A DNA stretch of 33,104 nucleotides from Trueperaceae bacterium (lineage in GTDB: Bacteria; Deinococcota; Deinococci; Deinococcales; Trueperaceae). The position numbers and the translations under genes are program-made. The stretch covers positions 1-33,104 of the forward strand of contig JASBUK010000080.1 in the NCBI GenBank assembly GCA_030147925.1, given 5' to 3'. Below the pieces are notes generated by a model. That model was not told the origin of the DNA and did no database searches. It worked only from the letters and a program-made list of their open reading frames with translations. Within the stretch, counting starts at the first letter, position 1; every line of letters starts with the position of its first letter. This document shows, piece after piece, positions 31,048 to 33,104 of this stretch.

Positions 31048-32691
31048 TCAAAACAGACCGGTAATCCTTCCTTCATCATCTATATCCACAGTTTCGGCGG
31101 CAGGCTGTTTGGGCAAACCGGGCATGGTCATGATCTCACCCATATATGCCACCACAAAACCGGCACCGCATTTGGGTTTAATGTCGGTTACCGTGACACT
31201 GAAGTCAGTCGGACGGTTGCGCAGCTTGGGTTTATCCGAAAGACTCGCAGCCGTCTTGGCAATCACCACCGGCAATTGCTCACAAGCTTCGCGCTCGAGC
31301 TGCTTTAGGGCGCGTTTGGCCGTCTGATTATAGTTGACTTTTGCCGCGCCGTAGACCTGTTTGGCGATTCGTTCGATTTTCTCACTAATGGGCAAATCAA
31401 GTTCATACAGAGGCTTAAAGTCTTGTGCTTCGTCTAAAGCTCCCAGCACGGCTTCGGCCAGCTCGAGCCCGCCCTCACCACCGTGGCCATGCACTTCGCT
31501 TAAGGCAAAACGCAAACCCTGCGAGACCGCAAAATCAGCCACGTGCTGAATCTCTTGCTCGCTGTCGCTGGCAAAACGGTTTAAGGTAATTACCGGACTT
31601 AGGCCGTGCAATCTAACGTTTTCAACGTGTTTGGCCAGATTTTCTAAGCCTGCGTAGACGGCTTCCGGGTTGACGTTTTGATAGTCTTTGGCGCCGCCAT
31701 GATAGCGCAATGCCCGAATAGTCGCCACTAACACCACTGCCTCGGGTTTGAAGTCTGCTTGACGCGTTACCACGTTAAAGAACTTCTCGGCGCCCAAATC
31801 CGAGCCAAAACCGGCCTCGGTCACCACATAATCGGCGTAGCCCAGCGCCATCTTGGTAGCCATGATCGAATTGGTGCCGTGGGCGATGTTGCCAAAAGGC
31901 CCCATGTGTACAAAGGCCGCCTGACCTTCTAAGGTCTGCACCAGATTGGGCTCGAGCGCTCTGCTTAACAGCGCCGTCATAGCTCCGTGCACCTTAATAT
32001 CGCAGGCATAGATAGGCTTTTTGTCATAGTTGTGACCAATGCGAATATTGCCAAGCCGTGCCCTTAAGTCTGTCAGGTCAGTGGCTAGAGCCATTATCGC
32101 CATGACTTCACTAGCCACCGTGATCTCAAAGCCTGATTCCCGGGGGACGCCATGCGCCTTGCCGCCCAAACCCAGCACGATATGCCGCAGGGCACGATCA
32201 TTGATGTCCACAACGCGCTTGATATCTATGGTTCGCGGATCAATACCCAAGTTATTGCCTTGTTGCAGGTGGTTGTCAATCATGGCGGACAGCAGATTCA
32301 CTGCTGAACTTACCGCATGGAAGTCACCGGTAAAGTGCAAATTAATGTCATCCATTGGGATTAGCTGAGCATAACCACCGCCGGTTGCGCCGCCTTTAAT
32401 GCCAAATACCGGGCCTAAAGATGGTTCACGCAAGGCTGCTACCGCCTGTTTGCCCAATTTGCCAAGCGCCTGAGTCAGGCCGATGGAAATAGTCGTTTTG
32501 CCTTCGCCAGCTGGAGTTGGGGTGATGGCGGTGACCAGTATCAGCCTACCTCGGCTAGTTGGCGCTGCGCCCTGCACCTTGGCCATATAAGGCCCGTAGT
32601 GATAGAGCTTATCAGGTGGTATGCCGATGCTCTGGGCAATTTGTTTAATAGGACGAGGTCTGCTTTGATGCGCTATTAAAATGTCGTTCAT
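31048..32691 (-). CDS. fhs: Formate--tetrahydrofolate ligase
   Basis: A 547-residue enzyme that makes 10-formyl-tetrahydrofolate from formate, ATP and tetrahydrofolate, in one-carbon metabolism. The P-loop-like ATP site is TPTPAGEGKTT (57-67), followed by the family's ALREPSLGPVFGIKGGATGG and DINLHFTGDFHA. LNRFASDSEQEI and the C-terminal GEIMTMPGLPKQPAA are also typical. Length is close to the usual 556. No Shine-Dalgarno is apparent; a TAGACT box ends 5 nt before the ATG, shorter than the 7-nt spacing elsewhere. The antitoxin-like frame begins 34 nt downstream, so the toxin pair may be partly read from the fhs transcript. Confidence 0.96.
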   Translation of the reverse strand: MNDILIAHQSRPRPIKQIAQSIGIPPDKLYHYGPYMAKVQGAAPTSRGRLILVTAITPTPAGEGKTTISIGLTQALGKLGKQAVAALREPSLGPVFGIKGGATGGGYAQLIPMDDINLHFTGDFHAVSSAVNLLSAMIDNHLQQGNNLGIDPRTIDIKRVVDINDRALRHIVLGLGGKAHGVPRESGFEITVASEVMAIMALATDLTDLRARLGNIRIGHNYDKKPIYACDIKVHGAMTALLSRALEPNLVQTLEGQAAFVHMGPFGNIAHGTNSIMATKMALGYADYVVTEAGFGSDLGAEKFFNVVTRQADFKPEAVVLVATIRALRYHGGAKDYQNVNPEAVYAGLENLAKHVENVRLHGLSPVITLNRFASDSEQEIQHVADFAVSQGLRFALSEVHGHGGEGGLELAEAVLGALDEAQDFKPLYELDLPISEKIERIAKQVYGAAKVNYNQTAKRALKQLEREACEQLPVVIAKTAASLSDKPKLRNRPTDFSVTVTDIKPKCGAGFVVAYMGEIMTMPGLPKQPAAETVDIDDEGRITGLF

Positions 32692-32980
32692 ACTTTAGTC
32701 TAGAGAGCCAAGCGATGCTTGCCTAGCAGCATTTGTCCCGGTTTGGGTTTGTACCGACCTATTGAGACGACACAGCTTTTTAGCAAACTTGGCCTAGCAG
32801 GGATTGCTGCGCTTTTGCCAATTCACCAGGTCACTGTATACACAGTGGCAGTTTATGCACTCGGACAAAAAACAATGTCTCAGACAATGATAATTGAGCA
32901 GAAATCTGGCTTGGGAAGTGAGTCAGTCTCGTACAAACACTGGTGGGGATAACGAAAATTTAAATAAATTACCGTAATTG
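32692..32980. other. Intergenic region upstream of fhs, next to a transposase end
   Basis: 289 nt with an interrupted palindrome CACTGT-atac-ACAGTG (32832-32847) that looks like an operator. No known riboswitch fold was recognised before fhs. A 77-codon rightward frame here has no support. The stretch 32950-32980 is AT-rich and probably lies in the IS end. Confidence 0.45.
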
Positions 32981-33104
32981 CTAGTCCAGTTCATGCAAGT
33001 TCGTGCAAATGAGAGCAAGTAAAGAAGCGCGGACTTTGATGAAGAAACCTTCGTTAGTACGCGCCCGCAAGCGCTGAACACCCATGCTTTCAAGCTGAGA
33101 GTTC
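32981..33104 (-). pseudogene. C-terminal end of an IS982-like transposase (cut by window edge)
   Basis: On the minus strand an open frame enters from the right edge and stops at 32981-32983. Its 41 residues include NSQLESMGVQRLRARTNEGF then FIKVRASLLALICTNLHEL. The NSQL...R.RAR....F pattern fits the tail of IS982-type DDE transposases. Only the C terminus is visible, so the family is tentative and the state of the element is unknown. Confidence 0.5.

Larger units (their letters stand above)
307..31957. repeat. Highly iterated palindromic octamer GCTCGAGC (about 37 copies)
   Basis: Exact copies start at 307, 1363, 1876, 3646, 5107, 5993, 7388, 7925, 8468, 9308, 9968, 12477, 12764, 12777, 13225, 14294, 15109, 16218, 17410, 18846, 19657, 19955, 20709, 20977, 21053, 21496, 22376, 22969, 23315, 25586, 28660, 29144, 29654, 30620, 31293, 31461 and 31950. 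About 0.5 would be expected in 33 kb of random sequence. All but the one at 13225 lie in genes, in all three reading frames (encoding Ala-Arg-Ala, Leu-Glu-Leu/Pro or Ser-Ser). Of about 40 CTCGAG hexamers found, only about three lack the outer G...C. Confidence 0.93.

Noticed and set aside
32719-32952. 77-codon plus-strand frame upstream of fhs
   Set aside because: No ribosome-binding site, no recognisable domain, and it lies next to an IS end.
32692-32980. Folate or ZTP riboswitch before fhs
   Set aside because: I could not place the conserved core sequences of either class; only weak stems near the start are seen.

Overview
The window reads as chromosomal DNA from a diderm bacterium of roughly 50% GC. 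Outer-membrane beta-barrel proteins ending in an aromatic residue, a PHP-fused PolX, a CoaX-type pantothenate kinase and abundant apparently leaderless genes (TANNNT exactly 7 nt before the start codon) fit a Deinococcota-like lineage best. That placement is inference: no rRNA or other phylogenetic marker is present. Both edges cut into transposase 3' ends (an IS630-like end at 2-127 on +, an IS982-like end from 32981 on -).

Layout. 195-3574: an orphan membrane sensor kinase, then 4-alpha-glucanotransferase malQ. 3571-7109 (-): a cluster of exported trypsin-like protease, NatA-like ABC ATPase and NatB-like permease. 7233-8690: an FMN-dehydrogenase-like protein lacking catalytic residues, then ruvA. 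8917-10041 (-): alanine dehydrogenase. 10410-12178: a compact restriction-modification cassette (NotI-family endonuclease plus D12-class methyltransferase) inserted between ald and truB. 12241-13188 (-): truB. 13487-18202: a large protease/beta-propeller/beta-barrel protein, a small unknown protein and a TPR membrane protein. 18469-21922: a TPR secreted protein, then a three-gene operon of small protein, response regulator and sensor kinase. 22224-23602: divergent dcd and coaX from back-to-back leaderless promoters. 23914-24381 (-): a small barrel protein. 24621-28360 (-): a phosphonate-type ABC transporter phnD, terminator and repeat, phnC, phnE. 28607-30346: PolX. 30417-31013 (-): RelE-like toxin and its antitoxin. 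31048-32691 (-): formate-tetrahydrofolate ligase.

Three genome-scale signals cross gene boundaries. First, the palindromic octamer GCTCGAGC occurs about 37 times, against about 0.5 expected by chance, almost all inside genes, and is absent from the restriction-modification cassette. Second, four intergenic spaces hold related 170-300 bp elements with GT-rich left arms and AC-rich right arms, resembling a MITE family. Third, six genes share a TANNNT-N7-start arrangement that predicts leaderless mRNAs and decides several start codons.

Most genes are ordinary housekeeping, envelope, signalling and transport functions. The accessory or unusual parts are the NotI-like system, the toxin-antitoxin pair whose antitoxin has no canonical start codon, the PolX with a broken polymerase site, the catalytically degenerate FMN-family protein, and the two repeat families.
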